A DNA stretch of 64,000 nt from Lunularia cruciata (Eukaryota; Streptophyta; Marchantiopsida; Lunulariales; Lunulariaceae): positions 3,474,501 through 3,538,500 of the forward strand of contig OX419761.1 in NCBI GenBank assembly GCA_948567375.1. Direction: 5' to 3'. The notes under the pieces were generated by a model, which saw nothing but the letters and a program-made list of their open reading frames with translations, made no database searches and was not told the origin of the DNA. Numbering within the stretch: the first letter of the stretch is position 1; each line of letters starts with the position of its first letter. Positions 45,540-56,836 of the stretch are shown here, piece by piece. The position numbers and the translations under genes are program-made.

Positions 45540-46739
45540 CCAAGGGCTCATTTTTAATGATGGCTGGTTATGGATCCCATATGATATGAACATAAGAACC
45601 ACTATCTTAGAAACATGTTATGATTTTGCTGTTGCATGTCACTTTGAGTGGACCTTGAATGTAACCAAATGCTATTACTATTGGCCCAAGATGAACAACA
45701 ATGTGATGGAGTATGTTTGAATTTGCATACTCTATCAACAAGATTAGGCTTCTAATTAAGCTCTTACAAAGCTCCTTCAACCCCTTCCTACTCCTACACA
45801 ACATTGGGAACATGTAAGCATGGATTTGGTTTGCAAATGCCTCATACCACCTTAGGCTTTGAGTCCATCATAATCTTTGTTGACCAACTCAACAAATTGA
45901 TTCATGTGCATCCTACCACCAAGGAAGTGACTGCTCTACAATTAACTCAATTATATTTAGATATAATCTTTTTCTCACCATAGCTTGTCTCAAGTGCTCA
46001 TCATTGATAGAGGCACTCAATTCACCAATTTGTTTTGGAGAACATTCTTTGGTTTTTCCAAAACTAAAATTGGCCATGTCCACAACTTAACATCCATGAT
46101 TGATGGACAAACAAAGTGTGCTAGTTGCACTCTTGAAGACATGCTCCGGGGCTTCATTCTAGAGGAGTAAAAACTAGTGGGATACTCTACTCCCATTGGT
46201 AGAATTTACATATAATATAGCAATTTACTGAATGCATTCACATAGGCCACACCATTCTTCCTCATGTATGGAGAGCATCCTTTTACACCTTTGAGCTTAA
46301 TGAAGATCTGCCTGGTGGATACCAAGGTGGATGGCATCAATACTTTTGTTTCTAGAATCCAACAAGGAGTGTAGAATGAAAAACATAGGTTGCATGTCAC
46401 CTAAAATTGATAAAAACATATACAAATGCACATCACTGGCATATGGAGTTTAATTTTAGGGATTAAGTTTAGCTATCAACAACTAACCTCACATTAGTTG
46501 GCCCTTGCAAGCTCATACCTTGTTGTATTGGGCCTTTTCCCATCTTTCGTTGAATCTGTATAGTGGCCTATCACCTCGAACTACTGCCACACATGAAGAT
46601 CCATCCAATATTCCATGTTTCCTTATTATGCAGATATGTACCCCGACCGCCTCACTTGTCTTCCATACAAGAAATTTGACTTTGTACCCTCATTGATGAC
46701 ATGGATGAATATGAAGTTAAATGCATTTTCCAAATGCAT
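45540..46739 (+). pseudogene. A2 integrase and chromodomain start
   Basis: YYYWPKMNNNVMEYV (zinc domain), VLIIDRGTQFTNLFWRTFFG and DGQTK segments are clear. The chromodomain begins EYEVKCIFQ and is cut where sequence jumps into the 3' LTR at about 46740. Confidence 0.75.
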
Positions 46740-47057
46740 CCTCCTTTTTTGTCTCATCAAGAGCTTTCCACTAATACCTCACTCACAATTTTGAGGTTCT
46801 TACAAGAAGATTCTCTAAATATTCCCTTTGGTCAAATATTGTTTGACCAACCAGATAGGATCAAAATTGACATACCACACATACATGCAAATAATCTAAG
46901 GGTAGAGCCCGCTAACATTTCACCTATCCATGTATCTAATCCAAGGGTGGATCCTCTTTGCTATATAATAAAGTCAAGGTGCTCCTTTGAGAGCATCGGA
47001 GTATTGAGTGTAAAGCTTTGTGTTTCTTTTCTTGTGTTTGTCTTAAGGCCTCCCTAA
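46740..47057 (+). repeat. A2 3' LTR fragment
   Basis: From TTTTGTCTCATCAAGAGC to CTTAAGGCCT it matches the right half of the A2 5' LTR. The left part of the LTR and the final ATTACA are deleted. The host non-LTR element resumes right after. Confidence 0.65.
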
Positions 47058-48060
47058 GCTTTCTAAAGATGGATGCACAAGAGACATTATTAAAAGCATT
47101 CTCAACAACCACATGTAAGATGACCTACTCCAAATGGATACCCAGGAGTGCTTTGATGCCTAAAGATATAGTCTCACAACCTCCAGGTATAACTACTCCA
47201 AACTGATGTGGACTGAGGTGCTCTTGGAAGTGAGATTGATACTGAAGGACAATGGTGTGGCTAACGAAGTGCAACAAGATTTCTCCAATAGCAATTGGTC
47301 TAATGCCCCTTGTGTACTTCTCTATCACAATAAGTAGAATAGCACCTAACACTTGACTAATGTAAGGATATCTCCCCTCGCTATTACTGCAACCACAAGA
47401 AACAACTTGGTAAATCCACTAGAAGGATTACCTGCTTGAAATAAATCTCTAAGATGTTCATATACCATCCCTAAAAATTCTCCTAAGGAGAGGTGTGGGG
47501 TAGTGCACCATGCTTGTACAAAAGAGTGACTTATCAAGATATAAAAGCCGCTCAAGCTAATAATCTAAGACCTCTAATGATTCTCACTCTCTTGCCATAG
47601 GATAAAGTAACCATAGGGAAGAGATAGTCTCATCAGTGGGACTAGCCATGGACAAAGGAGGTAGTGCTCATGCTACTCAACTAAAATCCTCTGCATGACC
47701 CAATGTCTTACATCGTCATAATCGAGTGGAGTTTGTGGAATCCTATGGCAGAACCTATCTCCTAAAACATGCAACCGTAATAGACTCCTCTTCTTGTGCA
47801 GCCCAACCCGCACTCTAAAATGATTAAATTTAGCAATCACCTCTCTAGGCCACGGGAGTCCCCTCTAGCATAGAAAAGGTACCATCAAAGGAGTGAGAGA
47901 AATAAAAACCATGCTAACTCGTCAAAGGGATAGCGAGGCACACTATCAAGTGGTAGGCAAAATATTGAAAACTAATTATTCACAAATCTCATTAGAACTC
48001 ATAGGTCTTGTTTAAAATGATAAATCTTCTTCCTAGGAAGAATACAACTTGTAACACTTG
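47058..48060 (-). pseudogene. Non-LTR retrotransposon N-terminal region and RT core
   Basis: Minus-strand translation gives KYTRGIRPIAIGEILLHFVS, EHLSPHQFGVVIPGGCETIS and VVENAFNNVSCASIFRKLRE (47352-47050), the fingers-to-palm region of a non-LTR reverse transcriptase. Upstream, RVRVGLHKKRSLLRLHVLGD, FCHRIPQTPLDYDDV and similar pieces belong to the linker before RT. Stops are frequent. The 5' limit near 48060 is approximate. Confidence 0.65.
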
Positions 48061-48991
48061 TAAATATACACATTGATTATGAAAAGCTAAAATACTTTAC
48101 ATATTAACTTGACAATAGTGAATCATGGTAATGTAACCTTTCACTGTAACCTACACATGGGTGGTGTAGTGAAGGACATCGATGTCACTCATCTTTGTTC
48201 ATTGCAATCGTTTGCAAGGGATTACCCCAAAATACGTGAATTTGATATTAATCTTTATTTTTTTCTATCTTATAGCATAAGTGAGCTTTTTCAAACTTAA
48301 ACTCTTTTACTAAACTATCATTTAATCCAAGGTCATGTTATTGACAAACTTTGTCTTATTTGAACTCGAAATTTGATCTTCAGTGAGCGACATGTAGGCT
48401 GTGCCAAAGAGAAAGAGGAAAAGAAAGCCTCGAGCAGTAAGATAGAATTAGAAATTAATCGAATCCACCCAAGGATGGGAGGTCATCGGCCAATGTTTTG
48501 TGGGCAAGGTGCGAGCTAACTTGGAGGTGAGGATTGTTGCTATGTCCGGAACATGCAGGAACATGCATGCAATGCAGCGTTTCTCTTTTCCGAAGAATCT
48601 GAGAAGAAAAAATTCATAATTCTCTCTTCCATGTGGCACCACTTTGTTTGTGAAGTTGAATACTGTGGGTTCTCCACCTCAATCGTATTTAGAGGTGATT
48701 ATGTTCACAGAAAAAGCGTGCAAACAGATCAGAGAGTTGGAGACCTCAGATCAGAGATACCACTATAAAATTATTGAAATTTGAGCATTGCAATAATCTT
48801 GTGGTACTGCGGCGAGAATTCGATCATAATTTAGGATCGGGAGGCACTTCGTTTATCAATTCGTTGCATTTTCAGGAACTCTGTCCTCTGTCTTCTTGGG
48901 GTAAACAAACAACCCTCCTCAACAACCCTGTCTGAGCTTGAGTGTTCAGAAGTTGGCGCCACGTGAGACTGTGAGCGGATGGTTTATTTCG
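48061..48991. other. Interval between the retroelement block and the ferredoxin relic
   Basis: No gene is recognised. Composition returns from the AT-rich mobile block to the mixed composition of the right part. The last few hundred bases would be the promoter of the ferredoxin copy, if it ever was a working gene. Confidence 0.4.
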
Positions 48992-49400
48992 ATGGCCATG
49001 GCTGTGTGCAAACTTTGTGCCAGTGGCCAAAGATCAAATTCAAGCAGCCTGAGGAAATTTCTGCTTGTGAAGAGCTCCAATGTAGGAAAGTTCGGATTGT
49101 CCATCAGCAGGCCCAGGCTCACCTGCATGGCTAATTACAATGTCACTCTCAACACTCCAGAGGGCACCACCGTTCTCGATTTCCCAGAAGATAATAACAT
49201 TTTGGACGCGGCCGACCAAGCTGGACTAGATTTGCCTAACTCCTGTCGCGCAAGAGGTTGTTCCTCTTGTGCTGGAGTGGTCACCGAGGGCAATGTGGAT
49301 CAGGATGAGCAGACGGAATAAGGGATTTGTTCTTACTTGCGTTGCCAAACCAGCCTCCAATGTCGGAATTACGATCCATCAGGAGGACGCGTTGCAATGA
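48992..49400 (+). pseudogene. Plant-type [2Fe-2S] ferredoxin, frameshifted
   Basis: Photosynthetic-type ferredoxins carry electrons from photosystem I in the plastid stroma. From ATG 48992 (a second ATG is at 48998) a basic, Ser-rich leader of about 45 residues, like a plastid transit peptide, precedes a ferredoxin body ([20 protein letters not shown], then CRARGCSSC with three iron ligands). After VDQ about eight residues usual in the family are missing, in frame. A one-base insertion at GAATAAGG (about 49316-49322) then creates a stop. The fourth ligand (GFVLTCVAKPASNVGIT) and a terminal TGA (49398-49400) lie in the next frame. There is no intron. Either a pseudogene or, if the insertion is a sequencing error, a gene with a shortened loop. 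Confidence 0.75.
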
Positions 49401-49763
49401 GTACAGTTTTGTGTATGATTTTCGGATCAGAATTTAGTTTAGAACTTTGGGACGGCACGATGTTAGAGCTTAAAGTAAAGGTGAAGGTCTGCCCAACGAT
49501 AGTTTCCCTACTCTAGAAGTGTAGTTGTCGGCAGCTTAGAGAGTATGATAGCAATACGCGATCTTGTTTTGTAGCACTGCGTTACATAAACATAAATTAT
49601 TCGTATGCTTTTGCCGTTTGAGAAGGATTGTTCTGTCCGAGCCACGTCTTGAATGCCGCATGTGCGTGCGCAATGTGGTTCGGTTTCCACCATGTCCTTC
49701 CGCGGAGGGTACGAATAGTGTCCTCAGTCTTGGTTGTCTATGTGAAGCAACTGTAAATGAATA

Positions 49764-49866
49764 GAAGGCGACCGCGTAGAGAAAACGAAGGATGAAAAGA
49801 CCCCATGAAGCCGTACAAGGGAGAGAAAAAAAGAAGAAGGTAAAATTGGGCTACGCACCAATAGGG
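49764..49866 (-). repeat. Non-LTR 3' tail copy
   Basis: AAGGCGACCGCGTAGA, GACCCCATGAAGCCGTAC and CAAGGGAGAG to CACCAATAG match, in order, the region from the stop codon to the tail end of the copy at 13019-13118, in opposite orientation. It is longer than the other solo tails. Confidence 0.7.
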
Positions 49867-50359
49867 CATTGCTCGTACTATTTAGCTTATTCACAATCAC
49901 TTGGTTAGTTTTATGCGAACAGTCACAGCAGAGCAGAGTCGAAGGTTCACAGCAGCGTCGTGACTGATTTGTGACTCCTTGTGAGAAGGAATTCAACTTG
50001 AAGAGAATTAAAGCACTAGTGAAAGCTGCATAATCTTCGCAAACGGATGCTAGCCTAAGTGACACGTGGCAACAGATAAAGCTCTCGCACGTGTGCAGTC
50101 AACCTTTTCGAGGTGATTGTCGCCTATTACTAAGGAAGGTACCTAGGGGACGGGGGCGGAAGTGTTCAGGGGACGAGGATAACGGATGGGACCTTGGACA
50201 TAATTATATTTGGAGATGAAGACAACGGGTGATACTGAGGGGTGGAAACAACGGACGGGGAAAAAGGCGACGGATGGAATTGCAATTCCATCCGTCTAGT
50301 GAGATTTAAAGGCAGTAGTCCAGTTGGTCACCTTGCGGGACCTGAACCCTAAATTGAGC
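49867..50359. other. Interval with G-rich repeats and a palindrome
   Basis: No gene is recognised. Between 50145 and 50300 variants of GGGACGAGG, AACGGATGGG and CGACGGATGG recur, with several G runs. The stretch ends in a perfect palindrome listed separately. Confidence 0.4.
50269..50296. repeat. Perfect 28-bp palindrome
   Basis: GACGGATGGAATTG is followed at once by its exact complement CAATTCCATCCGTC, with no spacer. It could extrude as a cruciform or be the joined ends of a small element. Confidence 0.85.
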
Positions 50360-50840
50360 TGCTCCGTACATTCTCGATTTCTTGCGCTTTTAAAGATGAG
50401 AATTTGAGGCAGAAGCCACCAGAATTTGGGGACATGTTTTTCCTGAGACAGTCTAGTTTACAGTGGGCTTTTAGAACATCTTGAACAAATGCTGAAGCGA
50501 CGATGGATCTAGACGTCCGAGTACTTGACCTTCTGTGGAATCTTGGAGGTTCATGCACCCACCTTAGTCTCAGAGTCTAAGCATTGTGCACCAACTCAAC
50601 TTCAGGTGATTCAGGGACTCCAGATTCACAACTCTTTATTTAATTATTAACTCAGGTTCACAACTTCTTCGGGCACACTAATGAGGCTAGACCAAAGTCC
50701 ATCTTCGGTGTCTCTAAGGTGAATTCTTGAAAATGGAGAATTGACATGGGGACTTATCGATTGAAGTAAAAAACAGATCATCATCAAGCTCGAGGTTCAG
50801 ATCAAGGAAATTCAACAGAATAAGGAAGCGTCTTCACGCT
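50360..50840 (-). pseudogene. Degraded duplicate of the LRR 3' end of the neighbouring NLR gene
   Basis: Segments such as GCATTGTGCACCAACTCA, TCAGGGACTCCAGATTC and GTCCATCTTCGGTGTCTC match, in order, the last exon of the gene at 51750-55957 (its 51890-52230 part), with insertions and deletions. Frames are broken. It is a tandem relic directly downstream of the parent. Confidence 0.65.
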
Positions 50841-51749
50841 TGGTCTGGGGAAACAATTTCTAGACCAAGTAGGAGAGGTGATGGTGGAACTGGTAGCAAG
50901 CAAGCAGAGATTTGAACCAGTTCCTAAATCCTGTGTTTCATAAATTCATCAACTTTCCACTTGTTCACTGATGAAGGATATTGTATGGACATGTTCCCTC
51001 ATAGTTGCGCGTGCGGTCAGCGTAGTTCCAACTACCCATGACTAGCCAGGATAGACGAGTAGTCGCTTAACTTTGTCGGAGCTATTAAATTTGCCGACAA
51101 CTGCAATCATGGCATCGAGATTCCTCACTTTCAAGCTTCGCCCCATGTATGGAAGTTACCCGAGAGCTCTTCACTGGAGAATATGTTGTGCAACCCAATT
51201 AAGGACCAAAGTGTTCGACCTGAGTAACGTCCTCTCGTTTTATATCACTAGCGTGACTACATTATACATGTCGGCGATTCCAAATGAAGTTTGATGACGC
51301 GAAATCCTAATTCCAACTAATGTTACGCAAGATCATCTATTCTTGCCAGGATTCTGGGGTGCGTGGCAAGCTCTTGGCAGCAGTCAATGCGTTTCAATTT
51401 GATTGAGACGCATTGACTCGTTTCGACCAAATCTCGGTTCAGAGAACTGACATTATAAGGAGTTTACCTGTGGAGATAGTTGTGCTCTACCCGAGCAAGT
51501 ATGCCTGACTATTCCGTAGGACTACCATAGTTGCACCTGCTATTGGTTCTCATTATTTTCATTAAATGTCTGAAATCAGGTCATTTACATACAATCCGTT
51601 AAACCTCAGATATGGTAAGATACTGCATGGATCTAATTCTCTTAGATAGAGAAGTAAGCTGCTAAAGTTTTGTCAAACTAACGTAGCTGCATATACAGTT
51701 AATATACTAAGTATACGTGACCACTATGCTTGACTACTCTCTGGATGTC
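50841..51749. other. Interval downstream of the NLR gene
   Basis: No gene is recognised. The right end should include the 3' UTR of the NLR gene, which is read leftward. Confidence 0.4.
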
Positions 51750-54700
51750 TCAATCTCCAGACTTGAACTGTCTGTCGAAATACTCGCTAGAATGAACAGT
51801 GCCTTGAGTTTGTTCCGACAAGAAGTCGAGGCAGAATCTACGGTAATCGGAGGTTGTGTCCTTGATGAGATTGGCGGGTTTACGGTCGGCCTTCGAGAGA
51901 TCGTTAATGAAATGCTGAAGTAATGTTGGATCTAGACCAGCCACGTTTAGATACTTAAGCTTGTTTGGAAGCTTCGAGAGGTTCAAGCGCCCACCGTCGT
52001 CTCTTAGCATTGTGCACCAACTCATTGAGAGGTGACTCAGAGACTCCAGGTTCGCAATATCTTCTGGCAAAGTTGCGAGGCTTGCGCAATAGTCCATCTT
52101 CAGTGTCTCCAATCTCCGCAGGTTGCCAATCTCCTTGGGCAGACTCCCGAGCTTTGAGCATGCCACAACTGACAGCGTTCTCAAAGCGCCTAATCTCCCA
52201 ATATCGGGTGGTAAAGACATCAAGGATATGCACCACGCGAGGTTCAGATGTTCCATTTCTTGGAAACCGCTTGTGTGATGGGGTAAGGTTTCGATTTTAC
52301 TGCAAAACTCGAGGTTCAGTTCTTTGATGCGTTCATAAGACAGGACGTCTTTCGGTAGAGAGAGCATCTCGTGACTATCGTTGATGATGAGCTGCCTCAA
52401 AGGTCGTTTTTTTGTTGAAGAACCATGGACGGTACCCGACTGGTATGTTTTTCTCCGGTTGTCCGCTGTGTCCGACTTGCTGGTGCAGGACAGGATAACC
52501 AATTTCGTCAAGGCCTCAAGTTTTGCTGCGATAATCGGAAGATCCTCAAGATCAAGGCCAAGGCAAGATTGGAGAGAAAGGCTCCTTACAGAAGTATTTG
52601 GGACTGGGCTATCTATCTTATGAACTTCTTCGCAAGCTCTTATGTGGAGGGTCTGCAAGGTTTTCGATCCAAAGATAGCAGGAAAAGCTCGTCTCAAGCT
52701 AGTACAATCTATCAGGGATAGATTGACTAGCAGAGGAGGAATCTGTATTACAAAATACACACGTCAGATTCATAGATAAATGCTTCAGGTTAAACTTATC
52801 GAAGTCAATGCAACAAGAAGTAGCTAGAATGAATACAGAACACTCATCAAATTAATATTAGATCTCTACGTACTAAGTTGATTTGGTGGAAATCCAGGCA
52901 TAAGTTACAGAAGAAAATGTGTTTGTGGCTTCTCCTACATACAAACCGAGGAAATTTAGCAAGTAAGTCAACAGAAGTGATCATGACTACCTGAATTCCA
53001 AATCCACCGAAGTCAAGGCCATGGAGCACCAAAGTCTGCACTTTTATCAGGTGCTCCGCTCTGAAAGGGAAGGTGCTCAATCTTGGTGATGGACTGTTAT
53101 CTCGCCGGTGCAGATCGGACCCAAGGTGAAGGTATCGTAGGTCACTCAATGGCGCGATACTGGTTCCAGCGATTCTCACGTTATGGAGAACCATGTAATG
53201 TAACCCTTCGAGCTTCTCTAGCCATGGCATCTCGAATTCGTCTTTGCATTCGCTATCTTCACTCTCCAATTCTTCTTTACATCCAATGTCGATTAAGCAC
53301 AAGCTCCGGCAAGGACGCTTCTTCTGCAATGAGTTGGATAGAGGCAATTCCCCGCATCCACCAACAGCTTGTCAACATTTCATATTTCAGAGGAAAACCA
53401 TCCACATCTTCAAAGAACATGTCCACCTTAAACTAGACGAAGGACCTGATTTCTGACGGATAACATATTCGCTCTTCTTCAAATCTTTCAAATTCAGCTA
53501 AATTGTTCAGCAGACCTAGTATTGTTGATGCACACTTCTGACCACATACGATTTACTCAAGATGTACGCACTCACTCACGTAGAGATGTTGAAGGAATTT
53601 AGGCATAGCTGGCGATGCAACTGCTTGCACGTGATGTTCGTGGGGCATGAATTGAACACTTTTGAGCATCTCCGGCGCAATGGATGTCACTGACATCTTC
53701 CACGGACCTGCCCCAATGTTCCTTGCCACTTCCACACTCCGAGTTAATTGTTGTCTTGCATTCAATTCCTTCAACACCAAAATGCCTTCGTTTTCTAGCC
53801 TTTTCAGTGTCTCTTGCCCAAAAATGTTTTGGATTGTTCCCCTGGTCCATCCATTGAATACAAACGCAATGTCCCCCACTACAAGCTGCAGATCATCCGG
53901 AATTCTCTTCCTGCAGAGTAGTCTCAGTTTCAAAATTACACGGAGCTCAGCTTCATCCTGAATCTTCTTCTCCTCATCCTGAATCTTGTTTTTCTCGACC
54001 ATTTCCATCTTTTCAACCTTTTCGAGCGTTTCCCTCCATTTCTGCTTGGCCTTGTCCTCACAGTTGGCTAGCTCACGGCACACTTCTTCCCAACCTCTCA
54101 CCGACAGGTTTGAATTGCCAAGATAATCCCCGAAATATTTTAATAGCAGCGGGAGACCATCACATCTTAAGATCAGATTATCAGCAGTGTTCTTCCTTGT
54201 CGTTTCATCGATATTTGCACCCTTCGGACCAGTCGAGTATTGGCAGAAAAGTTTCCTCGCTTGATACAGTTGTAATTTCTCGACCTTATGAGATTTGTGC
54301 ACACAGTGGCAACCTGAGCTGTCTGGGAAAACACGATGCAGGTCTTTATGCCAAACTGCTAAACTCTTAGTATCTTGACCTCCTTGCGCGGAAACTATCA
54401 CACAACTTCCCTCTGGTAGACAACTCGTGAACTCAGGCAGCAAGTCTCCCACATTTCCATCTTCTGGAAGGTTATCAATGGCAAGTAGAACCTTTCGCTT
54501 TTTCACCTTCCAGTGTCTCGCAGCGTCGACGAGTTTCTGTTTACATACCGCCTCACTGGCTAACCCCGCGGCAGCAAATGTACCAAGCATTTGTTCAACG
54601 AGCTTTAGTTGCCACTGTAACGGCCAGAGCGTTTGTCCCGCACGATCACCGGACTGACGGCAGTCGAGGATGTAAGTCTTAAGGTTCTCCTGCATGTATT

Positions 54701-55957
54701 CCGAGCAACGCGAAACTAGTTCGTTCAGGAATCTGCTTTTCCCGACTCCCCTCGCACCGTGGAGGTAGAGTACGCAGATTTTGCCTTCTGAAGAACTCGA
54801 TTTCAGAAATTGCAAAACCTGAGTCAAGTGATATCTTTCCTCCAACCCAACAGTTTCTCCTTCTAGATGTGGAAGAACCTGAGTGTTGGACATACCCCTG
54901 TCTGCGAACATCAACTCCTGCTGGAAATCTTTGAGCTGCTGAATGCAATCATCGATGTCAGACATATTGACGGAAGAAGATGCGAGTCCACGGAAAGCTT
55001 CCCTGACGCTGTGCCTGAACCCGTGCCTGTATTTGCAAATTCGAAGTTACCGACTCTGCGCAAAGATTAACTTCAATTGTGAAAACGGGATCAATACCAC
55101 TGGACTGACGTACATTTCTCTGAACCTTCCGGATTATATCTACCTACTGTATATTTAGAGCTTACCTTCTCTCGTTGTTCTTTCGAAATCCATCCAGCAG
55201 TGCATGGCACGATGTCAGTAGCTGCAGCGCTCTTTTATCAGTGTATTCATACGCGCTCAAGTCGTTGGCAAATCGGATTCCAAAACTGTTGTCGTAGTAT
55301 TGCATAAGAAAGTCTGCTTGCTCCAACATTCTGGTGGCCTTCTCAGGAACTTCTTTCATTTCTTTCGCTCTCTTTCTCAGTATGAGATATACTTGAATAA
55401 CTACACCGTATGGTCCAGCAGCACCAGCGACAGCCGTCAAAAAATCATCTACCACTGACATGACACCTTGAGTAGTCTTGCCCTTCAAAAGCCATAGCAG
55501 TACGATCAGGAATAAGGTTAGTCCTCGTGTGTCCTACATAGGAACCTATATCTATAAATTTACACATGGCGTCGAGAGCATATCATCATGGTGCAAATTA
55601 ACACTGCATACGGTATCATTGAACTCTGTAAGTGCTATCCCGAACCCAATAGCAACATCCGAAATGTCGCGACGGTACTCGACTCGGTCGGTATTCCATC
55701 AGGTTAAATGATCAGAACAGTACTGGACTGGGTAACCAATATTGATATCACCATTATGCTAGGCCTAAAGCCTTCGAGAATGTAGGGACTCTTTCGTGCA
55801 AGTCAATTCAGATCCAAATACGTACTTTTCTTGTGTCCTTTTCATTTTCAGAGTCGCGCATAGCCTTTGACAACTTCATTTCAGCCTCCTCGGTCAGCTT
55901 GTATCTTGCCCATCGCTGATCCGTTGTAGTCCTTATTGTGGTTGAAGCGTTGCTCAT
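51750..55957 (-). CDS. NB-ARC-LRR (NLR) immune receptor, five-exon model, 1076 aa
   Basis: Intracellular NLR-type receptor. Proposed coding exons: 55957-55826, 55482-55166, 55026-53571, 53323-52991 and 52742-51750. All four introns are GT-AG, the phases fit, and the sum (3231 nt) is divisible by three. Residues 1-170 are helical and basic/acidic-rich, not a textbook CC or TIR. The P-loop HGARGVGKS is near 239-247, the Walker B-like VLLAIDN at 329-335 and GLPLLL at 440-445. A clear MHD motif is not seen where expected (near RLENEGILVL). From about 636 to the end LRRs dominate, with units like LRTLSVVACSKLGSLPKEIG. The second exon's left border and the start are least certain. A degraded duplicate of the LRR end lies at 50360-50840. 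Confidence 0.85.
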
Positions 55958-56774
55958 TGCTGGTCCTGTGCCTCCCCGGAACCCTTTCCTCCTCCAACTC
56001 CAGCAAACTAATAGAGATTTAGACGCACATGTGCACAAAATGCTGTGTACATGTGAATGTTAGCTGAACTTCTTGTAAAGAACGAAATTTCAGATTATAC
56101 AAGAATTAAGGTGAGACATGCCGCTTTTAAAGACTACTCTAGATCTGAGTTCCCGATTTTACAAACCATGCTTGGACATGACGGCTACAGCTAGCCTTTG
56201 GCAGGGTTGTGTTTGTAATAGCTCAATGGCAAGTGCTTGATGCCAGCAGAGCTAAAATCAGCTTAAATTTAGATGTTTCCGTCACAGATAATATGCATCT
56301 GATCAGCGAAATTTATACTAGCCAGAGACTCGATTCTCCATTGAAGCAACGTTGTCACGGTCTTGGTCACAGATCTCGACAGAGGACATTTCGTAGCAGA
56401 TGAATCAACCAATTGGTCATGACATCGATTGCATTGTTTGGAGCAGTGACGCAACCATTTCAATTGCTTCCGTTTACAGCACCATCACCTACAATTGCTT
56501 GTAACTGCACAGATGCATATGGCACTCTAGCTAGGTCAGACGAGGTAGCTCCGAACAGGTGCATGCGTCCTTGAAGATGCGGAGAACAACTGCAGCACGT
56601 ATTATATATCATAATGGTTTATTTCATACCTTACACAACCATGAATGATTGACTCCGAGTTTCGGTTCTCGCCACCATGTTGAATTTAACGGATCCGTCC
56701 CGAAAGGGATATGGAAAGGCAAGGGCAGGTGAGTAAATAGGTTCAGCAAGTTGATAAATATCTAAGAGATTCCT

Positions 56775-56836
56775 CTTTTGTCTCTCCCTTAATGGGGTCT
56801 TCCCATCCTTCATGGGTTCTATGTGGTCGCCTTTTT
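56775..56836 (+). repeat. Non-LTR 3' tail copy
   Basis: TTTTGTCTCTCCCTT, ATGGGGTCTTCCCATCCTTC and GTGGTCGCCTTTTT match the shared tail. About ten bases (GTACGGCTTG in the longer copies) are missing inside. Confidence 0.65.

Larger units (their letters stand above)
21975..47057 (+). mobile_element. A2: old family-A chromovirus, carrier of the nested insertions
   Basis: The plus-strand 5' LTR (21975-22556) and leader (22557-22999) are followed by the B3 insertion. The gag-to-RT part now lies inverted (27251-25020). The second half of RT and the RNase H resume on the plus strand at 38071-38809, with further RNase H at 39611-39923 and integrase plus chromodomain at 45540-46739. The 3' LTR survives as a fragment (46740-47057). 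Matching target duplications at each junction link the pieces. Summed length is about 5.9 kb, against 6.6 kb for E1; the missing part is mostly at the 3' end. Confidence 0.75.
13428..48060 (-). mobile_element. RLE-type non-LTR retrotransposon split by about 32 kb of later LTR-element insertions
   Basis: Read on the minus strand, four blocks follow each other in the order expected of one polyprotein. They are an N-terminal region and RT core with RGIRPIAIGE, HQFGVVIPGGCE and ENAFNNV (48060-47058), PFVRSFYG and a QGDPLG-like segment (21974-21773), DTQVAFGIL and the post-RT region (15149-14360), and the zinc-finger/nuclease-like domain with the 3' tail (14190-13428). The interruptions coincide exactly with element A2 and with E1 (which has a CTAAC duplication). 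Summed, the blocks give about 2.9 kb. The right (5') limit is approximate. Every block carries stop codons, so it is dead. Confidence 0.65.

Noticed and set aside
48938-48991. A longer ferredoxin N-terminus starting at 48938
   Set aside because: That codon is TTG; the first in-frame ATG is 48992 and gives an ordinary transit-type leader.
50145-50300. A CRISPR-like or satellite array
   Set aside because: The units vary in length and sequence and have no regular spacing.
53662-54657. Plus-strand frames within the NLR gene
   Set aside because: They lie opposite the large NB-ARC exon and carry no motif.
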